Shown here piece by piece: positions 56,091 to 64,000 of a stretch of DNA of 64,000 bases. Each line of letters opens with the position of its first letter. Within the stretch, counting starts at the first letter, position 1. The position numbers and the translations under genes were made by a program. The notes below the pieces were generated by a model, which was given only the letters and a program-made list of their open reading frames with translations, had not been told where the DNA came from and ran no database searches. The DNA comes from an uncultured Bacteroidales bacterium (GTDB taxonomy: Bacteria > Bacteroidota > Bacteroidia > Bacteroidales > Bacteroidaceae): assembly GCA_902799685.1 (NCBI GenBank), contig CADCBO010000012.1:25937-89936 (forward strand), given 5' to 3'.

Positions 56091-56471
56091 TTATTTGTGT
56101 TCGGTGTAGTAGTCGTAAGCCGCTTTCATGTTCTCGCGTACGGCCTTGCTGCTGATGGTTGCGCCCGATACGCAATCAACCGTTGCATAGTCCTTGAACT
56201 TGACGTCACGGAACTTGGGCAGCATATATGTCTTTACGTTCTCAAAGAAACGGGGAGTCTCACGGTTGGGCAGAGCCTCCACATTCACAATCTTGTCCTT
56301 CTTGATGGTAACCTTTACCGGTGTGTTGCCGTGGTAGCCACGGGCATTGCAGATGGTCTCGGTATTGATTGTATAAATTTTACCCTTCTTTTCCATCACT
56401 CCGTCATTAAAGTCTTTTGCACCGCATGAGGTGAAAACAGAAAGTGCTGCTACAAATAGTATCTTTCTCAT
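56091..56471 (-). CDS. FMN-binding domain lipoprotein
   Basis: The 126-residue protein has a lipobox (VFTSC, Cys16) and one FMN_bind domain. The flavin-attachment region reads VSGATISSKAVRENM, with the Thr that takes covalent FMN in RnfG/NqrC-type proteins. It ends shortly after this motif, as is usual for single-domain members. It would be an exported, membrane-anchored redox protein modified by an ApbE-type flavin transferase. None is seen in this window. Confidence 0.85.
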   Translation of the reverse strand: MRKILFVAALSVFTSCGAKDFNDGVMEKKGKIYTINTETICNARGYHGNTPVKVTIKKDKIVNVEALPNRETPRFFENVKTYMLPKFRDVKFKDYATVDCVSGATISSKAVRENMKAAYDYYTEHK

Positions 56472-56520
56472 TTTTTTTACCTTTTTCTATTAGACTCGAA
56501 ATAAGTAAAAAGGTTTGACA

Positions 56521-56554
56521 GTGCCATTGGGGACAGTGCCAATGGCACCGTCCC
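56521..56554. repeat. Short degenerate relative of the palindromic repeat family
   Basis: GTGCCATTGG and CCAATGGCAC form a perfect 10-bp inverted repeat around 8 bases. CATTGGGGAC and CCGTCCC recall the core of copies A-D. It lies between the FMN-binding and GH43 genes. Confidence 0.55.
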
Positions 56555-56560
56555 TTTTGC

Positions 56561-58213
56561 TCATTTGAAAATAAAGTCCAAGAGGGTGCAAATGGATTTT
56601 TCTTTAGTGTTTGAGCTGAATGTGAAATAGATTGCGTGCTTGCCGGTAAGTTCGCCTAGGGTGGGGAGTTTGATTCCCATCTCTGTGGGCTCCTGTCCCA
56701 TACCGGTTTTGAGTTCAATCCTGCCCAGTTCCTTGCCGCCCTTTGATGTCCAAGGGCTGTCTGCCATGATAGTGATGGTGCCGTCAACACCCTCGGGAAT
56801 CAGGTTGATGAATAGATACACGTTATTTCTGCCGTTAGTGGCGGTAAAATCAAAGTATTTGTAGCCCACAATAGAGCCGTCGGTGTTGTTGACTACCGGA
56901 TTGGTGTTGTTTTCCAGATCGTAGGGCTTGTCAAACTTGCTGTCCGTGCCGTAGGCCGATGCTACATAAGACCCTGAAAATATGTTGTTGGGCCAGTCGT
57001 GAATGGCAGGAGTGGGGCCGGTGTACCAACATGCCAGACCTGCCGAATGTCGCTCCAGAGGATCCAGACCGTTCAACGAGAATCCTTCGGAATTGTATTC
57101 ACCCTCGGATATCTCAACCTTGCCGCCGGGGCCCGGAGTAACCTTAACGGTGATGGGAGCAACCATTGCCTGGCGTGCATATTCATCGGTTCCGGTCTGG
57201 CGGTGATAGAATACGTACCACTGTCCGTTAATCTCACATATTCCGCCGTGAGTATTGCCGTCAACGGTGGCCGATGCAATGGTGCGGCCCTGCTCATCGG
57301 TCTCGCGTCCGCGTCCGTCTATTACCGTACCTCCGTAGGTCCAGGGACCCAGCGGATTGTCACTGTAGGCGTAAGCCAGTGTGTAGTTTGATGATGGCAG
57401 ACCGAACTCACCCTCAAGAGTGAAACGGCTGTATATGAACACGTACTTGTCTTGAATCTTGCGTATGGATGATGCCTCAAAGAACTTGAACACTCCGTCC
57501 ATGTATCGGCCGGGAACCATATCCTCCACAATCTGTGTACCCGGCTTTACGGTAGCCATAGTGGCAGGGTCAAGCTCGGCAGCGTATGATCGCTCAAAGC
57601 CCCAATAACCGTACACACGACCGTCATCATCAACAAACACTGCGGGGTCAAATGCCAGAACACCGTCAGCAAGGTTGGGGTTGCTCTTGCTCCAGTTGCA
57701 TACCTCAAAGGGACCGTCCGGGCGTGAACTCTTGGCAATAAGGCCATTGCGCCCGCCTGCCTGGTCGTTGGGGTAGAGATAGTAGGTCTTGGTACCGTCG
57801 GGGGCTGTAACCAAAGTAACATCCGGGGCATACAGGACATCGGCCTGTCCGTTACGGCTTATAGGCTGTTCGTTGGCGTTCTTATCTACCTTAAGTATCT
57901 CTCCGTCATAACGCCAATGGATCAGGTCATTCACTGAAGCTGACCAAACAACAAGTTCACGTCCGCAATAGCCTGAAATCATGCTGTCATGTGAACCATA
58001 TATATAAACACGGTACTGGCCCGGATTGTCCGGATCCTCAAATACATAAGGTTCGCCGTCAGGGATATGCTCCCACATGGGCAGGTAAGGGTTTCCTACT
58101 GTCATAAGCTCTTTCTCCTTGCTCTGGGCCTGTCCGGCACAAGACACTGTCATGGCAGAACCGCACACAAATGCCATTGCAAGCCATGATAGACCTTTAT
58201 TAAATTTTGTCAT
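56561..58213 (-). CDS. Glycoside hydrolase family 43 protein
   Basis: The 550-residue exported protein has a signal peptide ending near SCAGQAQ, which may be a lipobox. A five-bladed GH43 propeller spans about 40-370. Acidic catalytic candidates lie in YVFEDPDNPGQYRVYIYGSHD, VLAFDPAVFVDDDGRVYGYWG and FFEASSIRKI. The C-terminal ~140 residues form a beta-sandwich (KYFDFTATNGRNNVYLFINLIPEG), probably carbohydrate-binding. GH43 enzymes remove arabinose or xylose from hemicellulose. With the esterase at 40715 it suggests plant glycan use. No SusC/SusD pair is present here. Confidence 0.85.
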   Translation of the reverse strand: MTKFNKGLSWLAMAFVCGSAMTVSCAGQAQSKEKELMTVGNPYLPMWEHIPDGEPYVFEDPDNPGQYRVYIYGSHDSMISGYCGRELVVWSASVNDLIHWRYDGEILKVDKNANEQPISRNGQADVLYAPDVTLVTAPDGTKTYYLYPNDQAGGRNGLIAKSSRPDGPFEVCNWSKSNPNLADGVLAFDPAVFVDDDGRVYGYWGFERSYAAELDPATMATVKPGTQIVEDMVPGRYMDGVFKFFEASSIRKIQDKYVFIYSRFTLEGEFGLPSSNYTLAYAYSDNPLGPWTYGGTVIDGRGRETDEQGRTIASATVDGNTHGGICEINGQWYVFYHRQTGTDEYARQAMVAPITVKVTPGPGGKVEISEGEYNSEGFSLNGLDPLERHSAGLACWYTGPTPAIHDWPNNIFSGSYVASAYGTDSKFDKPYDLENNTNPVVNNTDGSIVGYKYFDFTATNGRNNVYLFINLIPEGVDGTITIMADSPWTSKGGKELGRIELKTGMGQEPTEMGIKLPTLGELTGKHAIYFTFSSNTKEKSICTLLDFIFK

Positions 58214-58253
58214 TTTGGTTAGGTTATCAGTTCTGAGTCACGAAGATAACGAA

Positions 58254-59078
58254 TTATCTCATCCAGCCTTCAACCTTGTAGATCTTTTCGGTCAGTTTAC
58301 GCTTTGTCTTGGTGGCATAGTCCATGTACCAGACTTCAAAGCGAGCCAGATAAAACTCGCCCCAGTTACCTTCATAAATGGAGAACCGCATGGGCTCTGT
58401 TGTCTTTTCCTTGTCTTCTTTCGTGACTTTCCGGAGTGTCCTTTCCCTAATGCTTTTGGAGGATAATTGTGCGTTCTCCGTCACCTCATAGCATTCCAGC
58501 CATATCTCCCCTTCATCGAAAGCCTCAGGTATAAAGAGACTGTAATGATATATTCCACCTTGTAAACCGTTCTTGACTTGTAGCCATGTGCTGCTGTCAT
58601 CGGGATTGATGAAATCGGACAAATCTACAGCCAGACTGTTCCCGTTTTCATCAACTCTGTCAGAGTAGTGTGATGGCAAAGGCTCATTATACTCGACATT
58701 TTCAGGGATGGTGTGTTGTTTTCCGAAATCATCCACAAGGTCAGCATTGAACATCCACCATACCCCTATACCAAGTATATTCCAGATACACAATGCCGTT
58801 GCTGCCGCCATCATCAGCAGATGCCATTTTACAGCTTTTTTGAATCTTTTTACTATATATGAGATCCAGATAATTACATTGCCTGCGTACAGTATCTTGC
58901 ATATAGTAGATATGGCGCTTTTGCCATTTACAACCTGCAGGACATGTTCAGATACTACCCCTCCAGTATAATGACAGTCCCTTATAATGAAATACTGTAC
59001 TATCTGAAGGATAATCAATGGCAGTGGCCATATCCACCATTTCTGATATATTCTTTTTGCAAATTCGCCCATATTCAA
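58254..59078 (-). CDS. Membrane protein, paralog of the 62527 protein
   Basis: The 274-residue protein has three or four helices in its first 120 residues. A soluble beta-rich region follows, with GEIWLECYEVTENAQLSSKSIRERTLRKV and a last segment EKIYKVEGWMR. The protein at 62527 has the same layout and near-identical motifs. The function is unknown. This family member lies at the downstream end of a six-gene minus-strand cluster that is probably controlled by the winged-helix regulator at 63315. Confidence 0.7.
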   Translation of the reverse strand: MNMGEFAKRIYQKWWIWPLPLIILQIVQYFIIRDCHYTGGVVSEHVLQVVNGKSAISTICKILYAGNVIIWISYIVKRFKKAVKWHLLMMAAATALCIWNILGIGVWWMFNADLVDDFGKQHTIPENVEYNEPLPSHYSDRVDENGNSLAVDLSDFINPDDSSTWLQVKNGLQGGIYHYSLFIPEAFDEGEIWLECYEVTENAQLSSKSIRERTLRKVTKEDKEKTTEPMRFSIYEGNWGEFYLARFEVWYMDYATKTKRKLTEKIYKVEGWMR

Positions 59079-59099
59079 AGGACAAAGCAGATTATTAGT

Positions 59100-60923
59100 T
59101 TAGTAAATCAGGAACAGCGGGCCGGACACTCCAAAGTAACCTTCCTTGCCATCATGGCGCAGGTGGAACGTATCAAGGTATAGTGTTACCTTGGCCGGTG
59201 CATCCGTGCTTGATGCATCCACAAGTGTTCCGGAATAGCTTATTATATGATTGAAATCATTCTTGGCGATATTCTCTGGTGTCATCTCATTCTCCAACGC
59301 GCGAAGCTGTTGCAACGGTATGCGGAACTCATACATCAGAGTCAGGTAATTGCCGTTCTTATCGGTCTTGTCTGATATTACTGGAAGCTGCACAGTGAGT
59401 ATTTCATCCTTTATGCAGTCTTTGTCCAGGTCAACGTGCTCATCATACATGAGCATACGGCTGGCATTGGCGGGCAGGTTGAAACTGGTACTGCCCAATA
59501 CGCTGCGGTAACGGTGAATCTCCACGTTGCCGTCCTTGCCGTCCTCAAACACATGCTCGGGAATGCGTCCGGTAAGCACGCCTGTATCAATGATATCCTT
59601 TACCGATTGGCGTGAGAACTGCCTCTTTAGATAGTCAATACGGCTGTCCAGCTGATGTGACACAGATGAGTCCAGTGTGTTAAGAAAAATGCCGTACTCA
59701 TCATCGCCCATGGCTTTTCCGTCCCAGCCATTATCCTGCAGTATGGCAGTAACCTTGTTTGTGAGATTCTTTCTTACACAGGTTGAAACGTTGACAGGCA
59801 GTAGCGTAAGAACAGAGAATGCCAGTATGAATGAAACGGGAATCCATAAAATCCCGGCATTGCGCTTGATAATCAGTACTATGCATACGGCATAACACCA
59901 AATGTTGAATGCCACCAGATACAGACGCAGAACGGTAATCCCGTAGTCCGAAATGCGCCGTGTAATACCGATGCTCATAAGGAGCAGCAACGGGAGCATA
60001 AGAATAGGCATACGCCGTGTGATAAATCTGACTGCCATCCTGTTCCAACCCGATGCACTCTGAGAAGCCTTCTCAATATACGGATAGACCATTGTAAAGA
60101 GTATCACCATAGCTGCCATTGAAGCTGTGACAAGCCATGACACCCAACCATCGGGTAACTGCCATGTAAACAGGATTTTGGCAGCATAGCAATATAATGT
60201 AACAAGGTATGCCGCTGCAATAGGCATGAACAGTTTGGTTACCGCATTCTCAATCAGACGGGACATTTCCATAGGTTGAGCGTCATGCTTCTGCGCGCCG
60301 CCGGGCACAGCTTGTATAAGCAATATCGGAGCCAGCAGACAGAAACAGACTATGGCAATGTTACTGTAGCAGTGTGAACTGATAAACACTCCGAACAGCT
60401 TCTCAATACCAACCACAAGCAATTCCAATCCACCGCACACTATGCCGCTTACAATCAGCGCGATGCAGACTGCCCCGATGCAATGCAGGCTGAAGTTCCA
60501 GAAAGCCACATCGGTCCTGTCACTGAAAAATGAAAGCACAAGCAGCGAAAGCGTGAGCGCAGCAATAAGAGCCACAACTACATAGGTATAAGGTGCATAT
60601 CCCAGCATGTCATAATTGCGCATCAGCAGAACGCTCACCCCGATCCATGCTATATGAATCAGGGCCGATGCCAGCCGGTACCCCCAACGGCCTCTATGCT
60701 CCTCAAGCCATAGTGAAAGACTCAGTGAAAGCGCAATACCAGTGGCCGGATACCATATCATAAAGAACTTCCACTCCTTGCTGATACCGTGATAACCCTT
60801 CCAGTCAAGAATCATCATGCACACGGTAAGCGCTATGGCAAACGCCACCGTAAGCGGGAACCTCTGAATCCCGCTCCATACGGTATCGGCCAAACCTTTA
60901 ATCTTTTCCTTTAATATGCTCAT
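59100..60923 (-). CDS. DUF4153-like polytopic membrane protein
   Basis: The 607-residue protein has about a dozen helices between residues 20 and 385. A C-terminal soluble region of about 210 residues follows (RKNLTNKVTAILQDNGWDGK, VLTGRIPEHVFEDGKDGN, YLDTFHLRHDGKEGYFG). The helix pattern and the VLTLLPVNVST segment agree with DUF4153 proteins. No transport or enzyme motif is clear. It is next to the 58254 and 60942 genes on the same strand. Confidence 0.65.
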   Translation of the reverse strand: MSILKEKIKGLADTVWSGIQRFPLTVAFAIALTVCMMILDWKGYHGISKEWKFFMIWYPATGIALSLSLSLWLEEHRGRWGYRLASALIHIAWIGVSVLLMRNYDMLGYAPYTYVVVALIAALTLSLLVLSFFSDRTDVAFWNFSLHCIGAVCIALIVSGIVCGGLELLVVGIEKLFGVFISSHCYSNIAIVCFCLLAPILLIQAVPGGAQKHDAQPMEMSRLIENAVTKLFMPIAAAYLVTLYCYAAKILFTWQLPDGWVSWLVTASMAAMVILFTMVYPYIEKASQSASGWNRMAVRFITRRMPILMLPLLLLMSIGITRRISDYGITVLRLYLVAFNIWCYAVCIVLIIKRNAGILWIPVSFILAFSVLTLLPVNVSTCVRKNLTNKVTAILQDNGWDGKAMGDDEYGIFLNTLDSSVSHQLDSRIDYLKRQFSRQSVKDIIDTGVLTGRIPEHVFEDGKDGNVEIHRYRSVLGSTSFNLPANASRMLMYDEHVDLDKDCIKDEILTVQLPVISDKTDKNGNYLTLMYEFRIPLQQLRALENEMTPENIAKNDFNHIISYSGTLVDASSTDAPAKVTLYLDTFHLRHDGKEGYFGVSGPLFLIY

Positions 60924-60941
60924 ATATCTAAGGTCTTTAAA

Positions 60942-61514
60942 TCAGTGAATGCCTGTTACTATTGTCCACTCTCGGGAATCCACCGGCAAGTGAATCTCAT
61001 ACGCACGGTCTCCCTGCAGGAATTCCTTAGGAACTCCTCTTGATAGGAAAGTGTTTCTTACAGTATCATATATGGTCTGGTCGTAGAATGCCCAGAATCT
61101 GAAATGGTATGTGTTTGTCTCCTCATTGAAATACCAGGGTCTATATCTTGTAGGGTTTTCGCTGTTTTCCAGAATATAAACATTCCGGCATGCGGTGCTG
61201 ATAGTTTCATAGAACGAGGAATCAGGAGTGGTCAGGAACTCCATCCTGAAGGTATCGACGTATTCAAATCTACCTTTCTCCGGGCTTAATATGGTCTCTA
61301 CCAGCCTGTAAGGCGGAAATTCAAAACCGGCATAACCTTCAACAATCTCCTTATGTGAACCAGCAGGGTCTTTCTTGTATCTGTTGATAGTTATCCTATC
61401 ATAAATAAGTATGAATAGAACCAGGGTGGCGGGTATTATCAACAATGTCAATAGACACCCTCTGCATCCTCTTCTGTTATCAGCTTGCTTATGCTCGTTG
61501 TTATCTGTCCCCAT
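60942..61514 (-). CDS. Single-helix membrane protein sharing a domain with the 61536 protein
   Basis: The 190-residue protein has a Cys-containing basic start and one helix (about 19-41). A soluble domain follows: FEFPPYRLVETILS, PDSSFYETISTACRN, and PKEFLQGDRAYEIHLPVDSREWTIV. The last ~140 residues of the 61536 protein carry the same order of motifs (IEIPAYKVKWTKKF, PDESFYSMLDSRCEE, SQEFLDKHDISIRIKIPKYQKEW). The two genes are 21 bases apart, which suggests tandem duplication of the domain. Its function is unknown. Confidence 0.65.
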   Translation of the reverse strand: MGTDNNEHKQADNRRGCRGCLLTLLIIPATLVLFILIYDRITINRYKKDPAGSHKEIVEGYAGFEFPPYRLVETILSPEKGRFEYVDTFRMEFLTTPDSSFYETISTACRNVYILENSENPTRYRPWYFNEETNTYHFRFWAFYDQTIYDTVRNTFLSRGVPKEFLQGDRAYEIHLPVDSREWTIVTGIH

Positions 61515-61535
61515 TTCAAATCAGCGAATACGGTT

Positions 61536-62501
61536 TTATATCGATTCAATGTAGCTCAAAGACCATTCCTTCTGATACTTTGGTATTTTAATCCTTATTG
61601 AAATGTCATGCTTGTCAAGGAATTCCTGAGAATACCCGATTGATCTTAAGTAATCAGACGTATGCTTATTATGCGGACTATGGTTTATCGTAAAGCAATA
61701 TGCGTCATTTTCATAATACCAAGGCCAATAAAGCCCATCGGACGAATAATTGTTTTTAAATTCCTCACAACGCGAATCCAACATGCTGTAGAATGATTCA
61801 TCCGGCACATTCTTGAACTTGAGTGAAATCTGATGCTCAAATCCGTCAAAGCCAGAAAATTTTTTTGTCCATTTGACCTTATAGGCTGGGATTTCAATAT
61901 TTGTGTATCGTTTTACGTTATCCGCCGATGCATAACCAAGGTTTTGCGTCCTATCTATGAAAGTCCAAACTATAACTAATCCTGCAAAGACTGATAATGT
62001 GGTCAGGCAACCATGTTTTGGTTTCAAGGTTTCATTGTTTTTGGACGGTTTACACAATAGGATTAAGAATATCATTCCTGTCAATGCGGTCATCCCTACC
62101 AATGGATAAACAAATGCATCTGTAAAATCCGGTGCAGAGCCGTCCATATTTGAGAGGGCACGGTCAAACAAAGCCAGAAAGGTTCCAATGCCAAGTGTTG
62201 CAGGTATTATGAGTAGCCATGGGTTTATTCCGGCGTCACGCAGGCGCCGTATCGTAACAGTGAGTGAAGGCAGGAACATTACGAGCCAGAATAGCCCCAA
62301 AAGGTCAATGGTAGCGTGAAACACTCCCTCAGCCACAGGATGTCCTGCCGTATTGCCAAACAGAAATGCAATTACAGCCAGCACGCAAACAACCGGAACC
62401 GATACAGCCAGCATGGCGAGAACCCACGTCCAAAACTCTCTGCGGTCAGCTCTGCCCCTGAACTGAAAGTACCGCTTAAACGTCTCTGCTATAGTTTTCA
62501 T
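61536..62501 (-). CDS. DUF805 membrane protein with C-terminal soluble domain
   Basis: Residues 1-155 are a DUF805 domain (FQFRGRADRREFWTWVLAML, LPSLTVTIRRLRDAGINPWLLII) with four helices. One more helix lies at about 168-185. The last ~140 residues are the soluble domain shared with the 60942 protein. DUF805 proteins are common small membrane proteins of unknown role. The fusion here ties DUF805 to a domain not seen in short family members. Confidence 0.75.
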   Translation of the reverse strand: MKTIAETFKRYFQFRGRADRREFWTWVLAMLAVSVPVVCVLAVIAFLFGNTAGHPVAEGVFHATIDLLGLFWLVMFLPSLTVTIRRLRDAGINPWLLIIPATLGIGTFLALFDRALSNMDGSAPDFTDAFVYPLVGMTALTGMIFLILLCKPSKNNETLKPKHGCLTTLSVFAGLVIVWTFIDRTQNLGYASADNVKRYTNIEIPAYKVKWTKKFSGFDGFEHQISLKFKNVPDESFYSMLDSRCEEFKNNYSSDGLYWPWYYENDAYCFTINHSPHNKHTSDYLRSIGYSQEFLDKHDISIRIKIPKYQKEWSLSYIESI

Positions 62502-62526
62502 ATTGTCTTTATTATACCATTAAACA

Positions 62527-63303
62527 TTATCTCATCCACCCCTCTACCTTATAAACCTTTTCAGAAAGCTTCTGCTTGGTGTGAGTAGCGCTGTCTTGGA
62601 ACCAGACCTCAATTCTTGCCAGGTAAAACTCACCCCAGACACCTTCGTAGATACTGAATTCTTTCGGGCTTGTTATCTTACCCTTGTCGTCTTGCGTGAT
62701 TTCTTGTAAGGTCCTTTCCCTGATGCTCTTGGATGACAGTTGGATGTTCTCGGTTATTTCATAACATTCCAGCCAGATTTCTCCATTGTCAATATCCTGA
62801 GGGACGTAGAATGTATATTGATAGATTCCTCCCTGACCTCCGTTTTTAATCTGCAGCCAAGTGTCTCTGTTTCCGGATTCATCACCCCGTTCTATATAGT
62901 CCGATGACAGGGGCTCATGGTATTCAACGTTCTCCGGTATGAGATGTTTCCTGCCGAAATCATCCAATCGGTCACCGCCGAACATCCACCAGACACCAAT
63001 TGAAAGAATATTCCATAAGCAGATGGCCACAGCAATTACCATCAATGCCAGATGCCCGGAGATGGCTTTCCCCTGCTTTTTAATTATGTAATAGATCCAA
63101 AGGCACAGGTTGGCAATTATTAGAATTATACTGATAATTGCTATTGGATCCCTGAAGTTTACAACCCTGATGACACTGGCCGGAACATCTGTCCCTACGT
63201 TGTGGCATTTCCTGATGATAAAAAACTGAATTATCTGCAGTACAATTAGAATCAATGGCCAAAGCCACCATTTAAGCAGATAGTATCTGATTGATTTGTT
63301 CAT
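62527..63303 (-). CDS. Membrane protein, paralog of the 58254 protein
   Basis: The 258-residue protein matches 58254 in layout. Shared motifs are KWWLWPLILIVLQIIQFFIIRKCHN, LWNILSIGVWWMFGGDRLDDFGRKHLIPENVEYHEPL, and EIWLECYEITENIQLSSKSIRERTL. It has four helices, then a beta-rich soluble part. It lies at the other end of the cluster, only 11 bases from the winged-helix regulator gene. A duplication, with other genes between the copies, is the simplest reading. Confidence 0.7.
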   Translation of the reverse strand: MNKSIRYYLLKWWLWPLILIVLQIIQFFIIRKCHNVGTDVPASVIRVVNFRDPIAIISIILIIANLCLWIYYIIKKQGKAISGHLALMVIAVAICLWNILSIGVWWMFGGDRLDDFGRKHLIPENVEYHEPLSSDYIERGDESGNRDTWLQIKNGGQGGIYQYTFYVPQDIDNGEIWLECYEITENIQLSSKSIRERTLQEITQDDKGKITSPKEFSIYEGVWGEFYLARIEVWFQDSATHTKQKLSEKVYKVEGWMR

Positions 63304-63314
63304 AGCTTTTGTGC

Positions 63315-63608
63315 TTATTTTAAACCAAGAAGTGAGCTGAGCGCCTCAATGTGGGCGCTGAATGCTTTGCGGCCGGCATCGGTCACGGAGTATGAGGTGT
63401 TGGGCTTTCGGCCGATGAATTGCTTGACGGTCTCGATATAACCCAGTTCCTCAAGAGCCTTGATGTGACTTGCCAGATTACCGTCCGAAACACCGAGCAT
63501 GGACTTGAGGGTGTTGAAATCGGACTGGCCAGCTCCGGTCAGCACCGACATTATCCCCAGCCTTACGCGGCTCTCGAACGCCTTGTCAAGATTCTCGATA
63601 GTGGTCAT
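63315..63608 (-). CDS. Winged-helix transcriptional regulator (HTH_34-like)
   Basis: The 97-residue protein is one winged helix: LDKAFESRVRLGIMSVLTG, SDFNTLKSMLGVSDGNLASHIKALEELGYIE, then the wing KQFIGRKPNTSYSVTDAGRKAF. Such small MarR/PadR-like regulators often sit with membrane protein genes they control. It lies five bases after the 63614 gene and 11 bases before 62527 in reading direction, so it is part of the operon. The ligand is unknown. Confidence 0.85.
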   Translation of the reverse strand: MTTIENLDKAFESRVRLGIMSVLTGAGQSDFNTLKSMLGVSDGNLASHIKALEELGYIETVKQFIGRKPNTSYSVTDAGRKAFSAHIEALSSLLGLK

Positions 63609-63613
63609 CGGTT

Positions 63614-64000
63614 TTACTTTTTACCGTCAAACCTGATATGGAACCAGATGCCCCATACGATATGGATAATTCCGAACCCGATGGCCCATAGCATTATTCC
63701 CCATGGAGCAAAAGCCAATGCGACAATACCCAGAACGATATCGGCATACCCGATATATTTGGTAACCGATACCTTGAAGGCAATAGGTGATATGACCACC
63801 ATAGCCAGCCCGTAGAATACCAGCATGATACCGGGCACCATGTTCCAAAGCCCGTTCATTAGCGGAGTAAGGCATACCAGTCCGCCTACAACCATAACGG
63901 TGAAGAACCTGCCCAGCAAATGCCGTGACCCCGCATCAAGCCTGAACTCCAGACCTTCACGCCTGGCCCTTTGTCTGGACATATCCCAAACGGTCTTGAA
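63614..64000 (-). CDS. Small membrane protein, possibly cut by the window edge
   Basis: At least 122 residues are seen, with four hydrophobic helices (LGRFFTVMVVGGLVCLTPLMNG, MVPGIMLVFYGLAMVV, YIGYADIVLGIVALAF, GIMLWAIGFGIIHIVWGIWFHI). A Met lies at 63982, but the frame stays open to base 64000 (FKTVWD before the Met), so the real start may be outside. The function is unknown. It is the first gene seen of the minus-strand cluster that includes the winged-helix regulator. Confidence 0.65.
   Translation of the reverse strand, partial: FKTVWDMSRQRARREGLEFRLDAGSRHLLGRFFTVMVVGGLVCLTPLMNGLWNMVPGIMLVFYGLAMVVISPIAFKVSVTKYIGYADIVLGIVALAFAPWGIMLWAIGFGIIHIVWGIWFHIRFDGKK

Overview
The window looks like a chromosome segment of a Bacteroidales bacterium (Bacteroides/Prevotella-like). 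The reasons are promoters of the TAnnTTTG type, the near absence of Shine-Dalgarno sites, and families typical of the phylum: BspA-like LRR proteins, BACON domains, DUF4837, DUF4922-SpoIID, a RapZ-fused sugar kinase, a UpxY-like NusG paralog, and an lptE-secG neighbourhood. No rRNA, tRNA, CRISPR array, transposase or integrase was recognised. The only gene-free stretch longer than 300 bases is 10873-11329.

Layout. 1-3037: the end of a giant RND/ABC fusion transporter and its ABC-2 type permease. 3038-3305: first copy of a palindromic intergenic repeat family. 3314-7815 (minus strand): a BspA-like surface protein built from a 492-bp tandem repeat, then a Sel1-repeat protein. 7925-10872: an AmgK-like kinase/RapZ fusion, then a MurU-like uridylyltransferase fused to NAD synthetase. 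11178-29542: an accessory block, all on the plus strand, tightly packed and mostly AT-rich. 29553-40725: housekeeping and envelope genes (DUF4922-SpoIID, glycosyltransferase, rlmN, DUF4837 lipoprotein, pdxA), ending in a five-gene set that looks like phospholipid head-group synthesis. 40715-46350: an esterase, a DPP-IV-like peptidase that has lost its nucleophile, and a Rel-type (p)ppGpp synthetase, with two more repeat elements. 46458-49763: an outer-membrane protein, a sigma-54 activator, lptE, a TPR protein and secG. 49824-58213: glycosyltransferase, ROK kinase, histidine phosphatase, transketolase, rpiB, FMN-binding lipoprotein and GH43. 58254-64000: a membrane-protein cluster with internal duplications and a winged-helix regulator.

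The most interesting part is the 11.2-29.5 kb block. It opens with a NusG-family antiterminator whose leader contains terminator-like hairpins. It then encodes two small unknown or RyR proteins, a SIR2-like/TIR effector, and a STAND NTPase with a single membrane helix and a long WD40 array. Next come an exported TPR-BACON-beta-barrel protein, a lipoprotein, a second RyR protein with a zinc ribbon, an exported BatD-like/C10 peptidase/LRR fusion, an MscS channel, a Rossmann-like/RyR protein, a SanA-like protein, a DUF5675 protein, a sigma factor, a C39-like peptidase with an anti-sigma-like N-terminus, and a WG-repeat protein.

My reading, which is inference, is a transenvelope stress or defence system. 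Outer-membrane and periplasmic parts would sense a signal, the membrane STAND protein would relay it, and the cytoplasmic TIR domain (catalytic Glu343 kept, SIR2 part apparently degenerate) would act on NAD. RyR proteins and an ion channel would form a second arm. I do not recognise this gene combination as a named system.
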